A DNA stretch of 64,000 bases from positions 1 to 64,000 of the IMG/VR virus record IMGVR_UViG_3300035698_002820. One strand, written 5' to 3'. This document shows, in pieces, positions 49,201 through 58,287 of the stretch. Below the pieces are notes generated by a model, which was not told the origin of the DNA, ran no database searches, and saw only the letters and a list, made by a program, of their open reading frames with translations. Every line of letters begins with the position of its first letter. The first letter of the stretch is position 1. The position numbers were made by a program, and so were the translations under genes. This DNA comes from a virus.

Positions 49201-49828
49201 TCTTGTTTACAATTCGACTTGCATCTCGTAATTTGCCTACATCTACAAGCCCACTAATCTGTGCCCAGGCTACTGTACTTGTTACTTCGTCAAAAGCGGG
49301 CCAACGAGTTGCATAATCAGGCTTACTTGTAACTTCAGCATGTGTGGGCCAGCGGGCTGCATAGTCAGGCAAGTCTGCGATGTCACTCCAAGGCAATGTG
49401 CTAGTGTGTGGCCCAGATGTTCCTAATATGTGTGCAGTAGGTGTGCGTTCTGCACTACTATCATCTAGTGTGGCATCTGAAACTTTTAAGTTGAGATTGG
49501 CAAGAGTATCAGTAGTATGTTTTGCACCACCCAATGTGTGGGCAGATGGAGTAAATATTTCTGGTTTGTCAACAACTTCAGTCCAATCAGGCCATCTAAT
49601 TGCATAATCAGGTTTGCTGCCAATGTCTCCCCATTGTAGCTCTGCCCAGGCAAATGATCCTGCACCAATGGCACGAATGACATGTCCTACTGTTAAGCCT
49701 GTTGCTGTGTGATAACCACTACTAAGGGCATGTTGTACAAGTGCACCTATGAGACTGCCACTGGTAGCACTACCACTACTAAGTGCAGGTGATTGTAAAT
49801 TGACTTCTCTCACAATACGGCGTTTCAT
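46298..49828 (-). CDS. Long repetitive tail fibre protein
   Basis: 1176 residues. Several units read WADITSKPDYAVRWPAFDEV and WAQISGLVAIGQLRDASRIV, in slightly different versions, separated by beta-rich sections. Tryptophan- and Asp-rich short repeats like these are typical of trimeric phage fibres. The last 250 residues are non-repetitive (GSAGGQTNYAGHFNS, LRLDANNAHINYGK) and likely form the receptor-binding end. It is the last large gene of the tail module. No chaperone domain with a clear autoprotease is seen. Confidence 0.85.
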   Translation of the reverse strand: MKRRIVREVNLQSPALSSGSATSGSLIGALVQHALSSGYHTATGLTVGHVIRAIGAGSFAWAELQWGDIGSKPDYAIRWPDWTEVVDKPEIFTPSAHTLGGAKHTTDTLANLNLKVSDATLDDSSAERTPTAHILGTSGPHTSTLPWSDIADLPDYAARWPTHAEVTSKPDYATRWPAFDEVTSTVAWAQISGLVDVGKLRDASRIVNKTIDITDIGDDKVLVYKADGTKFVFETKGGGGAPDPHTLVNSYHTASNLTIGHVVRATDITTFAWAELQWGDIGDTDPLVVNNLTVNTDGEVVLYENEDYRYFLDFDETSGYHTLRWRRYDKDTEEYEDLNLFWAADENPYDTGLITFDVNDYIVHTVNTDIMTFGILNADTAGGAKFEWRLYSGGGPTAVAELNHDGLSLLGALNRQILFDTGYYIKKGVSGDLLFKDANTAEKTLTQLAAAGGSGAPTDAKYVVTELHGDLTEELLHNALSGAQLHNPKAHSTAWADITDEPTYTIRWPAFSEVTGAATWAQISGLVSLGQLRDASRIMGKTIAAPETNKYLKYNGTSMVWATSAGGMEEHGNEYHDPDFLTLTGQAADSAKLEGSTKVQVQSHTTAWADITSKPDYAVRWPAFDEVTSTVAWAQISGLVAIGQLRDASRIVNKTVNVAAIGSDKILVYTGTEFVFESKGSPSAHVLATATGPHTGTLPWSNLNKTGSSLADLATRAHSNLSDAPTSAHHTKYLNSEAIAAVEGEATISLGDITLAGTQRRIRFAADDYIEYNVANDYFDFVIGTNSRMVVSTAHTYFKGIGGIDLSGTTNHTVKFDTGYYIEIDGNDLVFKDPNTAEKTLTQLAAGGGGLWTDQGTYIYPDNWTAFRIYDTDGPLKITAQAPINSHHVEIKHAIASAYNGEGRAIVGTVDLDDGFGDEHGDPVSWTYAEAFHARLALSDMGSIHGYGVHGEIDGSAPTSGHVKDMSGIEIRLISGVVDSQITNEIIINRNATCRNRGLMIQMYKEENSEASAWFGKNPGSAGGQTNYAGHFNSVGLWMQGWGTYREYAGIVLTARFKYGIDLEDLQTSTLSHAIRLKGGDEAQGIAFDTDEHEVIWSESNFLRFAVNGTENLRLDANNAHINYGKAGALADYRAYATGGVADGFGILRFYYNGSKYVWAASCNGGSTWTQLAIEP

Positions 49829-50766
49829 ACTGTAATATCCTCATAGGCACATGCCAGTTCAAAAGTGGAATCTTCAAACCTACGGTCATAGATTTCACCA
49901 GGTGTACGTTCAGTCTCGATGTAATAAAGTGCACCATATGGCAACCATTGTAGCTCATTCAAATCAAGAGTGCCCCATTCAGTCATGGGACTGCCAGGAT
50001 TGACATCTGCAAAAGCATGGCTGAATCCCATGAATATGATAGTGCCTGCACCAAGATGATACAGCCAGCGTGATTTGTGCATGATACCATAGCTACAAAA
50101 GCATCCATCAATTTTGTTAGCTTGGAAGCCAGGTTTGCGTACAGCCCAGTTAGCAGAATGTAGATGGCCCTTTAACCACAATAGGTTCTGAGAGAAGGTA
50201 TAGAATTGTGGATACTCTGTTGCTGTGTTACCCCTGCCTGGATCTAAATGCTCCCATGCAAGAAGCTCTTGCCAAGTTCCTGTGTTATTTGGTATGGGAA
50301 TGTCAGCTTCATAAATGAAATAGCATCGGCCTGTGTTCTCATGATAATCTTCGCTACTTTTGTGTCTGACCTGAATAGGATAATGGTTGCCAATTACCAG
50401 CCCTTGAGCAGTCAGGTCAATTGGACTGGACATGCTTACCCAACCTTGTGGTGGTTCAGTGCTTTGGGCTGAACCAATAATCACCTCATTGTAGAGTAGT
50501 TCAATATATCCTATACGGCCTAGCTTGCCTTTTACTTGGATATCAACATACAGAGTATTTGACTTGTGTCTAATGTAGCCAAGCCACAGATCTTTCCATG
50601 TAGCTGCTTCAGCAACGTGATGGATGTGCTCATCACCACCAAAGGGCATATTTGGCATGCCATACCAGCTTTGTAGGAATGCCAGATTATTGACAACGGC
50701 ATTTAGTTGTCTGGCTGCACAGTATTCATCATCCATGAAGTTGCTGTCAGGCTCCCATAATTGCAT
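49825..50766 (-). CDS. Tail or fibre-associated beta-domain protein
   Basis: 313 residues from ATG 50766 (GTG 50784 is in frame upstream). A segment TEPPQGWVSMSSPIDLTAQG followed by HYPIQVRHKSSE parallels the product of 50768 and suggests a shared beta-domain. It sits between distal tail and fibre genes, so a connector or adhesin role is inferred. Confidence 0.65.
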   Translation of the reverse strand: MQLWEPDSNFMDDEYCAARQLNAVVNNLAFLQSWYGMPNMPFGGDEHIHHVAEAATWKDLWLGYIRHKSNTLYVDIQVKGKLGRIGYIELLYNEVIIGSAQSTEPPQGWVSMSSPIDLTAQGLVIGNHYPIQVRHKSSEDYHENTGRCYFIYEADIPIPNNTGTWQELLAWEHLDPGRGNTATEYPQFYTFSQNLLWLKGHLHSANWAVRKPGFQANKIDGCFCSYGIMHKSRWLYHLGAGTIIFMGFSHAFADVNPGSPMTEWGTLDLNELQWLPYGALYYIETERTPGEIYDRRFEDSTFELACAYEDITV

Positions 50767-50767
50767 T

Positions 50768-51265
50768 TTAGATTTCACTCTCACTGACGGCCTTTACTTC
50801 TAGCAAATATCCACTCCAGTCGTCTGGAGCTGCTTTTGTTTCCACTTGCACCGTATACCATTCATATACAGGCAGGCTTAGGCCACTGATATCAATTGGA
50901 CTATCAATTGAATACCATTGACCACCTTCAACAGGGTTGTGTGTAGCTGTCTTGGTATCAATTACATTGCCATCTACAAGCAATCTGATCATGGCATCAT
51001 TGCCAACGTCTGTTGCTTGAATTCGAACATTGGAATATATCAAATCAAATTGATGAAGAATTCGACCTGCCCAACAAATTCTCCAGTCTTGTGCTTTTGT
51101 ATAGGGATCACCTATGGTATATTCCTCATAGTATCCCCAAAAAGCATGACCACCACACAAATCTAACTGTGTTTTAATCCAGTTCAAATCAGTTAGAATA
51201 TCTAACATATCTTGGTGGTCACTTACACCACCATCTGTGAAAACGGGAGGAGTTACCCAACTCAT
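50768..51265 (-). CDS. Tail-associated beta-domain protein, paralogue of the next gene's domain
   Basis: 165 residues. EGGQWYSIDSPIDISGLSLP and WYTVQVETKAAPDD match the segment of the 49825 product. TAGGAG before ATG 51265. It may be a single-domain fibre connector. Confidence 0.65.
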   Translation of the reverse strand: MSWVTPPVFTDGGVSDHQDMLDILTDLNWIKTQLDLCGGHAFWGYYEEYTIGDPYTKAQDWRICWAGRILHQFDLIYSNVRIQATDVGNDAMIRLLVDGNVIDTKTATHNPVEGGQWYSIDSPIDISGLSLPVYEWYTVQVETKAAPDDWSGYLLEVKAVSESEI

Positions 51266-51277
51266 AAAATTTGTCTC

Positions 51278-52711
51278 CTAATACCAAAGGTGTCCATGAT
51301 TTTCTTGTGAAGCATTTCCATATTTTGATGTTCCCCATAGAAAATAATCATCTACCTGAAACAAATCTGATTCGAGTAATTCAAATGTCATTGTGAATTT
51401 GTTTACTAGTGACCAAGTTATGCGTGTAATGAAGCAGTCCAAACTGGAGCCTGAATGGGCCTCTACCAGTGTGACCCTGTCTCCTAGTGTCAGACCTGTT
51501 ACTCCAGGTACACTATCTAAGCGGTATCGCAAACGTGGTGTGCTTAATCGGTCACACATCATATTGGCAATTGATTGGGCATGAGCTTCAGTTTGAACGT
51601 ATATATTAACAGGCAATGTTCTGACAACTCTGCCATATGTGTCAATGCTGCTTTGATTAAGAGCAAATACCTTGCGAGATAGCCTGCCCAGTACTGGTAT
51701 GCCACGCACAACAAAGTGAGTAATGAATAGACCATAAGTTGCGTGATTGTTGGTTATCTCATAGGTTAATGTTTGTGCAGTAGTAGATATGAGTTCCCAA
51801 CTTATCTGGCCGTTGACATCCAGACCATAGCTACTAGATGCGAGAATATCTACACCTACGACCAGATCAGCTACACTAACAGCAGGATTCATCAAACGAC
51901 ATGTGACAATGCGCACTTCACCTGGTTTGAGCAAATATGGTTCACCACCAGACCATATTTGCTGAGTACGGCTTGCTGCTCTGGGTGTGTATTCTATACG
52001 AACATCATTGGCAAATCCTTGCCAGTCATAGCCTAATAGACAACTGCCAAAATTGGCCACGGTGAAAGTATGCTGGCTGGATGCGTGCTTAAGCCAATGG
52101 ACTGCATTCTCAATGTGCAGAATGCCTGCCGCATCATAGAACATTCTGCCCATTTCAGCATCGACAATTGCACGCAATTCTTGATAAATACTTTCATCAT
52201 CCATCCAGGTAAATGGCAGGTGATATAAACCTGGGTCAACTACAGCACTGACATCTCCTATTAATGCAAGCAAAATAGCAATGTATTGGTCTGTACGTTT
52301 ATTGCAGTATAATGCTGTACTAGTTGCAAAATCTATTGCTACATGACTTCCATCAAGACAGGCAAGAGTAGTGATGTGTGCTTTGGTATCTTCGTCCCAG
52401 CCATCAATGGCACCAGAAAACATGTGAGTGGCAGCCTCATCTACACCAATCTTGAGACGTACTGAAACAGTACGCATTTTACCACTGCCTATGTATGCAT
52501 ACAATGCTCCAGCAGCATACTCAGCTGAGAATCGTTTGGTGCTATTATTCAGCCGTATTCGGACTGAATTAGCCTGGGCAGTACCAATAAGTGCACTGCT
52601 AGAACCACCAACCAGCAGGATGTCTCCAGAAGCTCCTTCAAGGTAGGCAGTTTCATCAATCCAGTCTGTGCCATTCCATCTGATTTCTAGCTGCTTGTTG
52701 ATAGTTCTCAT
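51278..52711 (-). CDS. Distal tail / baseplate hub-like protein
   Basis: 477 residues. The N-terminal half is beta-rich with RFSAEYAAGALYAYIGSGKM and MFSGAIDGWDEDTK; the middle has a conserved YNKRTDQ-like helix and the C-terminus VPGVTGLTLGDRVTL. This is the plan of siphovirus tail hub (Tal/gp27-like) proteins. It follows a small distal tail-like gene with an ATGA overlap. Confidence 0.7.
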   Translation of the reverse strand: MRTINKQLEIRWNGTDWIDETAYLEGASGDILLVGGSSSALIGTAQANSVRIRLNNSTKRFSAEYAAGALYAYIGSGKMRTVSVRLKIGVDEAATHMFSGAIDGWDEDTKAHITTLACLDGSHVAIDFATSTALYCNKRTDQYIAILLALIGDVSAVVDPGLYHLPFTWMDDESIYQELRAIVDAEMGRMFYDAAGILHIENAVHWLKHASSQHTFTVANFGSCLLGYDWQGFANDVRIEYTPRAASRTQQIWSGGEPYLLKPGEVRIVTCRLMNPAVSVADLVVGVDILASSSYGLDVNGQISWELISTTAQTLTYEITNNHATYGLFITHFVVRGIPVLGRLSRKVFALNQSSIDTYGRVVRTLPVNIYVQTEAHAQSIANMMCDRLSTPRLRYRLDSVPGVTGLTLGDRVTLVEAHSGSSLDCFITRITWSLVNKFTMTFELLESDLFQVDDYFLWGTSKYGNASQENHGHLWY

Positions 52712-53049
52712 TTTTCTTCCAATACAAGAGAAATATGGAAACGTATAGGGTCAGTACTGTCTGTCAGTTCAATGCTCAGTGGTTCAATCATTTCAACATC
52801 ATGTTGGGCTGCATCAAAATCAATCAGGGACAGTGTAACACACTGGGCTTGTGTGATGATAGCGTTCTTCTGTGTGGCTGTCAACCAACGCCAGCTGATG
52901 CGCCATGACCACTTGCGGGCTATTAGGTCATATTCTATGCTGCCATCTTGCAGTTCATGTTTTGCACCCTTAGCCTTTAGAGTAGGGCTGAATGTTTTTG
53001 GCCGTTCCAGTGTGACTTCAGAATTCTTTACTCCTAACTTGATACTCAT
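52708..53049 (-). CDS. Small distal tail-like protein
   Basis: 113 residues, beta-rich, placed right after the tape measure gene where siphoviruses encode Dit-type proteins. TLERPKTFSPTLKAKG and SWRISWRWLTATQKN are the clearest segments. ATG overlaps the upstream stop. Assignment is positional. Confidence 0.55.
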   Translation of the reverse strand: MSIKLGVKNSEVTLERPKTFSPTLKAKGAKHELQDGSIEYDLIARKWSWRISWRWLTATQKNAIITQAQCVTLSLIDFDAAQHDVEMIEPLSIELTDSTDPIRFHISLVLEEK

Positions 53050-56000
53050 TCTACTGGTCCCCCAAATTCCTGGTTGCCTGTTGCCCGCTTGTCTTCCTGG
53101 ATACGTCTGGTGATATCAGCCAGAACCAGTGTGACATCTACCATTCCTAATTCAACACCAATATGGAATGTTGCTCCTTCAATCTCCTCTGCAATGCCCT
53201 GGATGATTTTTGCACCCAATTCAGCACCTGTCTCAAACACATCTGCACCAAGGTCTTCATTGTCCCTGATGTCCTGACGTAATCGGTGCTTGACTTCTTC
53301 ACCTACATCTGCTTGTTCTAAACCAAGATTGAATCCGCCAGACATATGGCCAGCAAGCAATTCTCCCTGGAACAAGGCATCTGGCCCAAGTTCAATATCA
53401 AACTGGCCAAAAGTATTCATGATGTTCTGCTTAATGGCTGTCCAGTCTACTGCGCCAGGGACGTTCTCACCAGCAAAGATGCTGGCAAAGAATTTAGATA
53501 CCCACTGCCGTCTCACTTCAGGTGAGCCAGCTACAACTTCAGCAGGCATGTACTTCTCCCAAGCACTACCTGCAAATTGAGCAGTCCGTTGCACAGTGGT
53601 GATAATGCCTTTCTGAATAGCAGCCCAGTCAATCTCTTCTGGCATCAGGCCTGCATAGAAGACTTTCAGTTGTTCATCAACCCACTGCTGCCTGGCACCT
53701 TCACCCTTGCCACGCACTGCCTCAGGTATCATAGATTCCCACATGTTCCCTGGGATAACTGCAGCCCTTAACCGTCTGGCATATTCGTCCCATTTCTCTA
53801 CGTAGTCACCAACATAGGTAAGCTGTACATCTAACCAGGTAACATCTGTTTCTTCCAGTCCCAGGCCTGCTCTGAGTGCATTAGACATATCTGTCTGGAT
53901 ACGTTCCATCTCACGCGCTGCTTGTTCCTGTTCACGCACCCAGGATTCATGAGCACGCGCTGCTTCTCTTGCTGCTGTTTCTTCTTCATTAGCCAGAGTA
54001 ATCATGGCAGAATATTGGCCAGGATTCTCTGCGGCCCAGGTAGCAAGCTCTTGTGCATCAGCCAGACCAATCTGTGTGCTTAGGTTATACAAATCCCACA
54101 TGCGGCCTGGGATACCACCAAATTCACTTACAAGGTGAGGGAACATACGTAAGAATGCTTCTTGCTCACGTAGAAAATCTTCATGTGCCTGTTCTGAATC
54201 CTTCTGTGCTTGTTCTTCTTGTTTAGCCAGAGCAACTAGAGCAACATATTCTCCAGGGTGTTCTTCTATCCAAGCAGTAAGTTCCTGGGCTTCTGCCATG
54301 CCAAGTTCTGTCTGCTTGATGTATAGGTCCCACATGCGTTCAGGAATATCACCGAACTCCCCAACCAGCTGTGGGAATCTCTGTAGGAACATCTGTTGCT
54401 GACGTAGAAAGTTTTGATTTGCCTGCTCTGAATCTCTTGCTGCTTGTTCTTGTTGCTTGACCATAACAGTCATTGCTGTTGCTTCCATGGGGTGTGTTTC
54501 CACCCATGTAGCCAGTTCAACAACCTGTTCCAAACTGAGTTCACTCTGGTGTGTGAACATGTCCCATATATTTGACGACATGTTGACAAATGTTTCTGCT
54601 ATCTGCGGATACTGACGTATCAGTCCTATCTGTGTTTGTAACCAGGTAGCATGCTTACGTTCTGCTTCTTTTTGTTCTTGCTCTTCTTCTCTGGACAGAG
54701 CAATCATAGCAGAATACTGGGCTGGATGGGCAGTTATCCATGTAGCAAGTTCATTTGCCTGGGACAAACCAAGCTCTGTCTGTTTGTTGTATAGGTCCCA
54801 GATGCGTTTAGGGATTTCACCAAATTCATCAGCCAGGTGTGGGAATTGACGTAAGAAGGTGGTGAGACTGCGACCACTCTGTGTCATATCCAGCACAACC
54901 TGATATGCAGCACCACTTATTCCTTCAAGTGAGATGCCCATCTTTTCTGCTGTTATTGATAATCTCTGATACTGTTCTTCCAGGCTTGCAGCCATTTCAT
55001 CAGAAGCTTGTGCCATCTGTGCATTTTCAGACAGTGCCTGTGTAACTACTGCTACCTGTCCTGCAAATGCTCTGTATACTTCTATGTTCTCCATGACAAT
55101 CTGGCCTGTGGCTGTGCCGGCCTCAACTTGGTTCCATTGTTCTTCTGTCAAGGCTGGTACGGCCCATTGTAGCCGGTCTAGCAAGTCCAGATACTCATCA
55201 TAGGAACCTGTCATATCCATAAGGATACGTTGCTGCTGTGTCCACTGGAAGGCCATGTTACTATCTGCTTCAGTCCATACCTGCATCATTGCTGTTGCAT
55301 GTTTGATTGCAGGAACTAGATAGTCTTGAATAGCAGGACTCATAGCAAGGTCAAAGAACTTGCCCATCTCGATGCGTGCTTCTGCTGTTGATGCTGACAA
55401 TTCATTGTAGACATCTGAGGCAAAGTCAACTTCACCACCCATATCCTTAACAATTTGATTGCCTCTGGCTAACACTTCATTGACACGTACCTGCAGCTTT
55501 TCTTCTTCAGACAATTCATCTGATGCTATGCCAATACTGTCAGCATATTCATCATAAGCCTTCTTGAAGTCAACCATCAGTCCTAATCGGCGCAGGCCTA
55601 GACTGTAGCCAGATGCCATGTTGCGTGCAATGGTTGTGTAAACATCATTGATTGTACGGCCAGTCAACAGTGCTTCTGCACGTGCAATTTGCATCAGCTC
55701 ACCAGTTCTGTCACCAATCTTCCCTTCAGTCATCATCAGTGCCAGTGCTGCTAACTGTGCAGCCTGATATTGGTTGACTGTATCGTGGGACAGGTCAATC
55801 ATATCTGCAGTAATAGCAGCAGCATTCTGATGGAAATTTACTGCTAACTGATTGAAACCACGCACCAGGTCTTCTGCACGTGTGCCGGTGGCAGCTAGTT
55901 CTATGGCCTGATTGATACCAGATATGACATCTGTTATTGCCCTCTTCAAGAAGAACCAAGTTGCAGCATACTCACCCAGGGCTATGTCAGCAATGCGAGT

Positions 56001-56360
56001 ACCACGTGCAATACCTCCCATGCCTTTGTCTGCAACTTCTCCTGTTTCTTTGGCCAGTGGGATGAGTTCTTGAAACTTCATGACTGTTGCTTTCAAAGCT
56101 TCTGCTGAAGTTTTGCCACCCTTCAGCATTTTGTCAAAGAACTCCTGGACTTTTGGCCCACCCTTATCCACAATAGCCAGGAAGGCAATCATTGGTGCGG
56201 GCATACCTTTCATCTCATCCTTGGCTGTCTTTGCTGCATCTTTACAGACATCCTTGAATGTACGCAAAGCCTTAACTGCATTTTCTACAGCACTTGATGT
56301 TTCTGCAGAAGCAGTAATCTGTATGCCTACTTTTTTGGCTACTTCATCCATCTGGCCCAT
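53046..56360 (-). CDS. Tape measure protein with about 78-residue repeats
   Basis: 1104 residues, long helical protein after the G/GT chaperones, as expected for a tape measure. Membrane-like or hydrophobic stretches lie in the first third (ADIALGEYAATWFFLKRAIT). At least four repeats share WDLYxKQTELGLxxAxELATW followed by a polar helix (EEEQEQKEAERKHATW) in about 78-residue units, e.g. WDMFTHQSELSLEQVVELATW and WDLYIKQTELGMAEAQELTAW. Its length sets the tail length; about 1100 residues would correspond to a tail around 160 nm if all helical. Confidence 0.85.
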   Translation of the reverse strand: MGQMDEVAKKVGIQITASAETSSAVENAVKALRTFKDVCKDAAKTAKDEMKGMPAPMIAFLAIVDKGGPKVQEFFDKMLKGGKTSAEALKATVMKFQELIPLAKETGEVADKGMGGIARGTRIADIALGEYAATWFFLKRAITDVISGINQAIELAATGTRAEDLVRGFNQLAVNFHQNAAAITADMIDLSHDTVNQYQAAQLAALALMMTEGKIGDRTGELMQIARAEALLTGRTINDVYTTIARNMASGYSLGLRRLGLMVDFKKAYDEYADSIGIASDELSEEEKLQVRVNEVLARGNQIVKDMGGEVDFASDVYNELSASTAEARIEMGKFFDLAMSPAIQDYLVPAIKHATAMMQVWTEADSNMAFQWTQQQRILMDMTGSYDEYLDLLDRLQWAVPALTEEQWNQVEAGTATGQIVMENIEVYRAFAGQVAVVTQALSENAQMAQASDEMAASLEEQYQRLSITAEKMGISLEGISGAAYQVVLDMTQSGRSLTTFLRQFPHLADEFGEIPKRIWDLYNKQTELGLSQANELATWITAHPAQYSAMIALSREEEQEQKEAERKHATWLQTQIGLIRQYPQIAETFVNMSSNIWDMFTHQSELSLEQVVELATWVETHPMEATAMTVMVKQQEQAARDSEQANQNFLRQQQMFLQRFPQLVGEFGDIPERMWDLYIKQTELGMAEAQELTAWIEEHPGEYVALVALAKQEEQAQKDSEQAHEDFLREQEAFLRMFPHLVSEFGGIPGRMWDLYNLSTQIGLADAQELATWAAENPGQYSAMITLANEEETAAREAARAHESWVREQEQAAREMERIQTDMSNALRAGLGLEETDVTWLDVQLTYVGDYVEKWDEYARRLRAAVIPGNMWESMIPEAVRGKGEGARQQWVDEQLKVFYAGLMPEEIDWAAIQKGIITTVQRTAQFAGSAWEKYMPAEVVAGSPEVRRQWVSKFFASIFAGENVPGAVDWTAIKQNIMNTFGQFDIELGPDALFQGELLAGHMSGGFNLGLEQADVGEEVKHRLRQDIRDNEDLGADVFETGAELGAKIIQGIAEEIEGATFHIGVELGMVDVTLVLADITRRIQEDKRATGNQEFGGPVE

Positions 56361-56384
56361 AACTTACCTCAAAAGCAGAACGCA

Positions 56385-56609
56385 CTAACTAGTGGATGCC
56401 ACATGCTGTGCCTGAACCATCTCAAAATAATCTCTGTAATCACTCAGGCTCAATTCCTCTTGTACTTTATTGAGTAATAGCATGTGAAGCAATCGTTGCC
56501 ATGTCAACTGGAATAGACTGACATTCAGAGGAATCTCTTCTCCCTCTTTACGGCCGAAAGCACCTACCAACTGTATAATGCGTTCTGCTTCTCTGTCTTC
56601 ATCTAGCTT
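56385..56609 (-). CDS. Tail assembly chaperone extension (GT part, read by -1 frameshift)
   Basis: This frame is open from the A9 slippery run (56608-56616) and continues with KLDEDREAERIIQLVGAFGR for about 74 residues beyond the shift; the shift is -1 at A AAA AAG. It has its own ATG at 56570 but lacks a good ribosome site there. G-GT frameshifting before the tape measure gene is conserved in long-tailed phages. Confidence 0.75.
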   Translation of the reverse strand, partial: KLDEDREAERIIQLVGAFGRKEGEEIPLNVSLFQLTWQRLLHMLLLNKVQEELSLSDYRDYFEMVQAQHVASTS

Positions 56610-57046
56610 TTTTTTTCATCAGCATCTGGTGTAGATGCCAGCATGGAACATGAACCACCCAGAGCAATACTGAATGTGCCCCATTCTGTTATGATGTCTT
56701 CATTGCCCAGTTTCAGCTGGGTGACTAAACTTGCAAACAGTAGAAGCACACCCTTATCAAGCTTCTTTTCATATCCATCATCATCATGTGGCAGAGGCAG
56801 TTCTATTGCTACTCCATCATCATCTGCAATACTCAGCTGCCACTTGATTATTTGGCATTTGAAAAGTTCACGCAGCCATTGTGCTGTGCTCTTTTGGATG
56901 TCTGTCTTCAGTATGCCTGCTAATTCATCTGCTTTTGCCATAGACAGACTGTGACGTGGTAGTATCTCGATGAATTCGTTCTCATCAAAGGTGTGGGATG
57001 GAATACTGATGGTGCCCAGCTTGATGTGGATGATTCTACGCTGCAT
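56603..57046 (-). CDS. Tail assembly chaperone (G-like)
   Basis: 147 residues ending DADEKKS at the slippery run. A beta-rich N-terminus, a helical middle and an acidic end fit the G protein of tail assembly. AAGGAGG precedes the start. A -1 shift at A9 fuses it to the next frame. It lies between the tail tube gene and the tape measure gene, the standard place. Confidence 0.8.
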   Translation of the reverse strand: MQRRIIHIKLGTISIPSHTFDENEFIEILPRHSLSMAKADELAGILKTDIQKSTAQWLRELFKCQIIKWQLSIADDDGVAIELPLPHDDDGYEKKLDKGVLLLFASLVTQLKLGNEDIITEWGTFSIALGGSCSMLASTPDADEKKS

Positions 57047-57060
57047 TTGTCCTCCTTAGA

Positions 57061-58278
57061 TTATGCGGCCCAGTTTTTCACTCCAGCAACGATTACAACA
57101 GATGCTGCAGCCTTTAGTACAGTGTCTCTCATGGCCTTGAAAGTGATGTTAGCCACCTTGAAAGCACCCAGTTTTTGTACTTCCAGTACCTGATAGTCTA
57201 CCACTGGCAGATTCATTGTGAATGAACGATATTGTGCAGGACTAGTGCCTGCGATTGCAACAGGGTCAGTTGCTACTATCTGCCATACAGTCTGTGTGCC
57301 TGCTTCCCAACGGTCATACTCCACCATGTTTCTGAACAAGATGACCATGCGGCCTGACACAAGTGCTTCACCATATGCCCTATCACTTGGAGCATTTGCA
57401 CCAATGGCAGTCTTGACCATCTCTGCATTGTTTTCCCATGTGCTAGACAACCGAACAACATCGTTGAATTCTGCTGGTGAACTACCAAACTCAGCCATTT
57501 TGATAGCCACATTCCAAGATGGGATGGGTTTGAATAGTGGGTCAGTATAGCTGGCATATTTGTCAACCATGGTTGGTGCTTTGGCCACTAGCTCAAAGGT
57601 ATTGTCCAGGATGCCATCATCAGCACTTGCGTCCCATTCCAGGGTTGCACTGCCTACAACACCACCTGTAAGCTGCTTCATTTTCTCTGTAGCAGCCTTG
57701 TCTCCCTCATATGCTTGTATTGAAACTGATGGTGGGATGACATACAGTGATGTTGCATTATCCAGATAGGTGATTGTGTGTTTCCATGCTGCAGCACGGC
57801 ACGTCCAAACAACAGTGCCATCTGCAACAGTCAAGCCAGGAGTTGTAGGCCATTCAGGCTCACCAACAGCAGCATCACCAGCAGTTGTACACTCATAGAT
57901 GTGCAGAAGTTCACCACCTATTGGTGTAACAAAGTCAAGTAATTCATATGCAGCCTCAGCCACATACGCAGTAGGACTCTGTTCAACTGTGACTTTGTTG
58001 CTGCCAATTGCTGCCCACCACAGTAATGTGCTGATATCAGCCAAGAATGCACCAGGTAGGGTCAGTGCTCCAAGTTTGCGGCCAACAGTTACCAAGTTGG
58101 AGGCCCACCTGTCTCCTACCCCTGCCTTGGCGTAGATTTTAGTTAAGTCGTGAGTGATGCGCCATCTGTCCGTATCAATAGGTAGCTCCACCATTTTAGC
58201 TGATAGAGTGCCCCATTCTGTCTCTTCACGGCCAAGTAGGGCAAATCCCTCAAGTGCACTAGAAATTTCGTTTGCCAT
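57061..58278 (-). CDS. Major tail tube protein
   Basis: 405 residues. Beta-rich, with VSIQAYEGDKAATEKMKQLT and YRSFTMNLPVVDYQVLE as internal landmarks. It lies between the tail terminator and the chaperone pair, the normal place of the tube gene,  and is longer than minimal tube proteins (about 200), so it may carry an extra surface domain. Confidence 0.75.
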   Translation of the reverse strand: MANEISSALEGFALLGREETEWGTLSAKMVELPIDTDRWRITHDLTKIYAKAGVGDRWASNLVTVGRKLGALTLPGAFLADISTLLWWAAIGSNKVTVEQSPTAYVAEAAYELLDFVTPIGGELLHIYECTTAGDAAVGEPEWPTTPGLTVADGTVVWTCRAAAWKHTITYLDNATSLYVIPPSVSIQAYEGDKAATEKMKQLTGGVVGSATLEWDASADDGILDNTFELVAKAPTMVDKYASYTDPLFKPIPSWNVAIKMAEFGSSPAEFNDVVRLSSTWENNAEMVKTAIGANAPSDRAYGEALVSGRMVILFRNMVEYDRWEAGTQTVWQIVATDPVAIAGTSPAQYRSFTMNLPVVDYQVLEVQKLGAFKVANITFKAMRDTVLKAAASVVIVAGVKNWAA

Positions 58279-58287
58279 TTTTACCTC

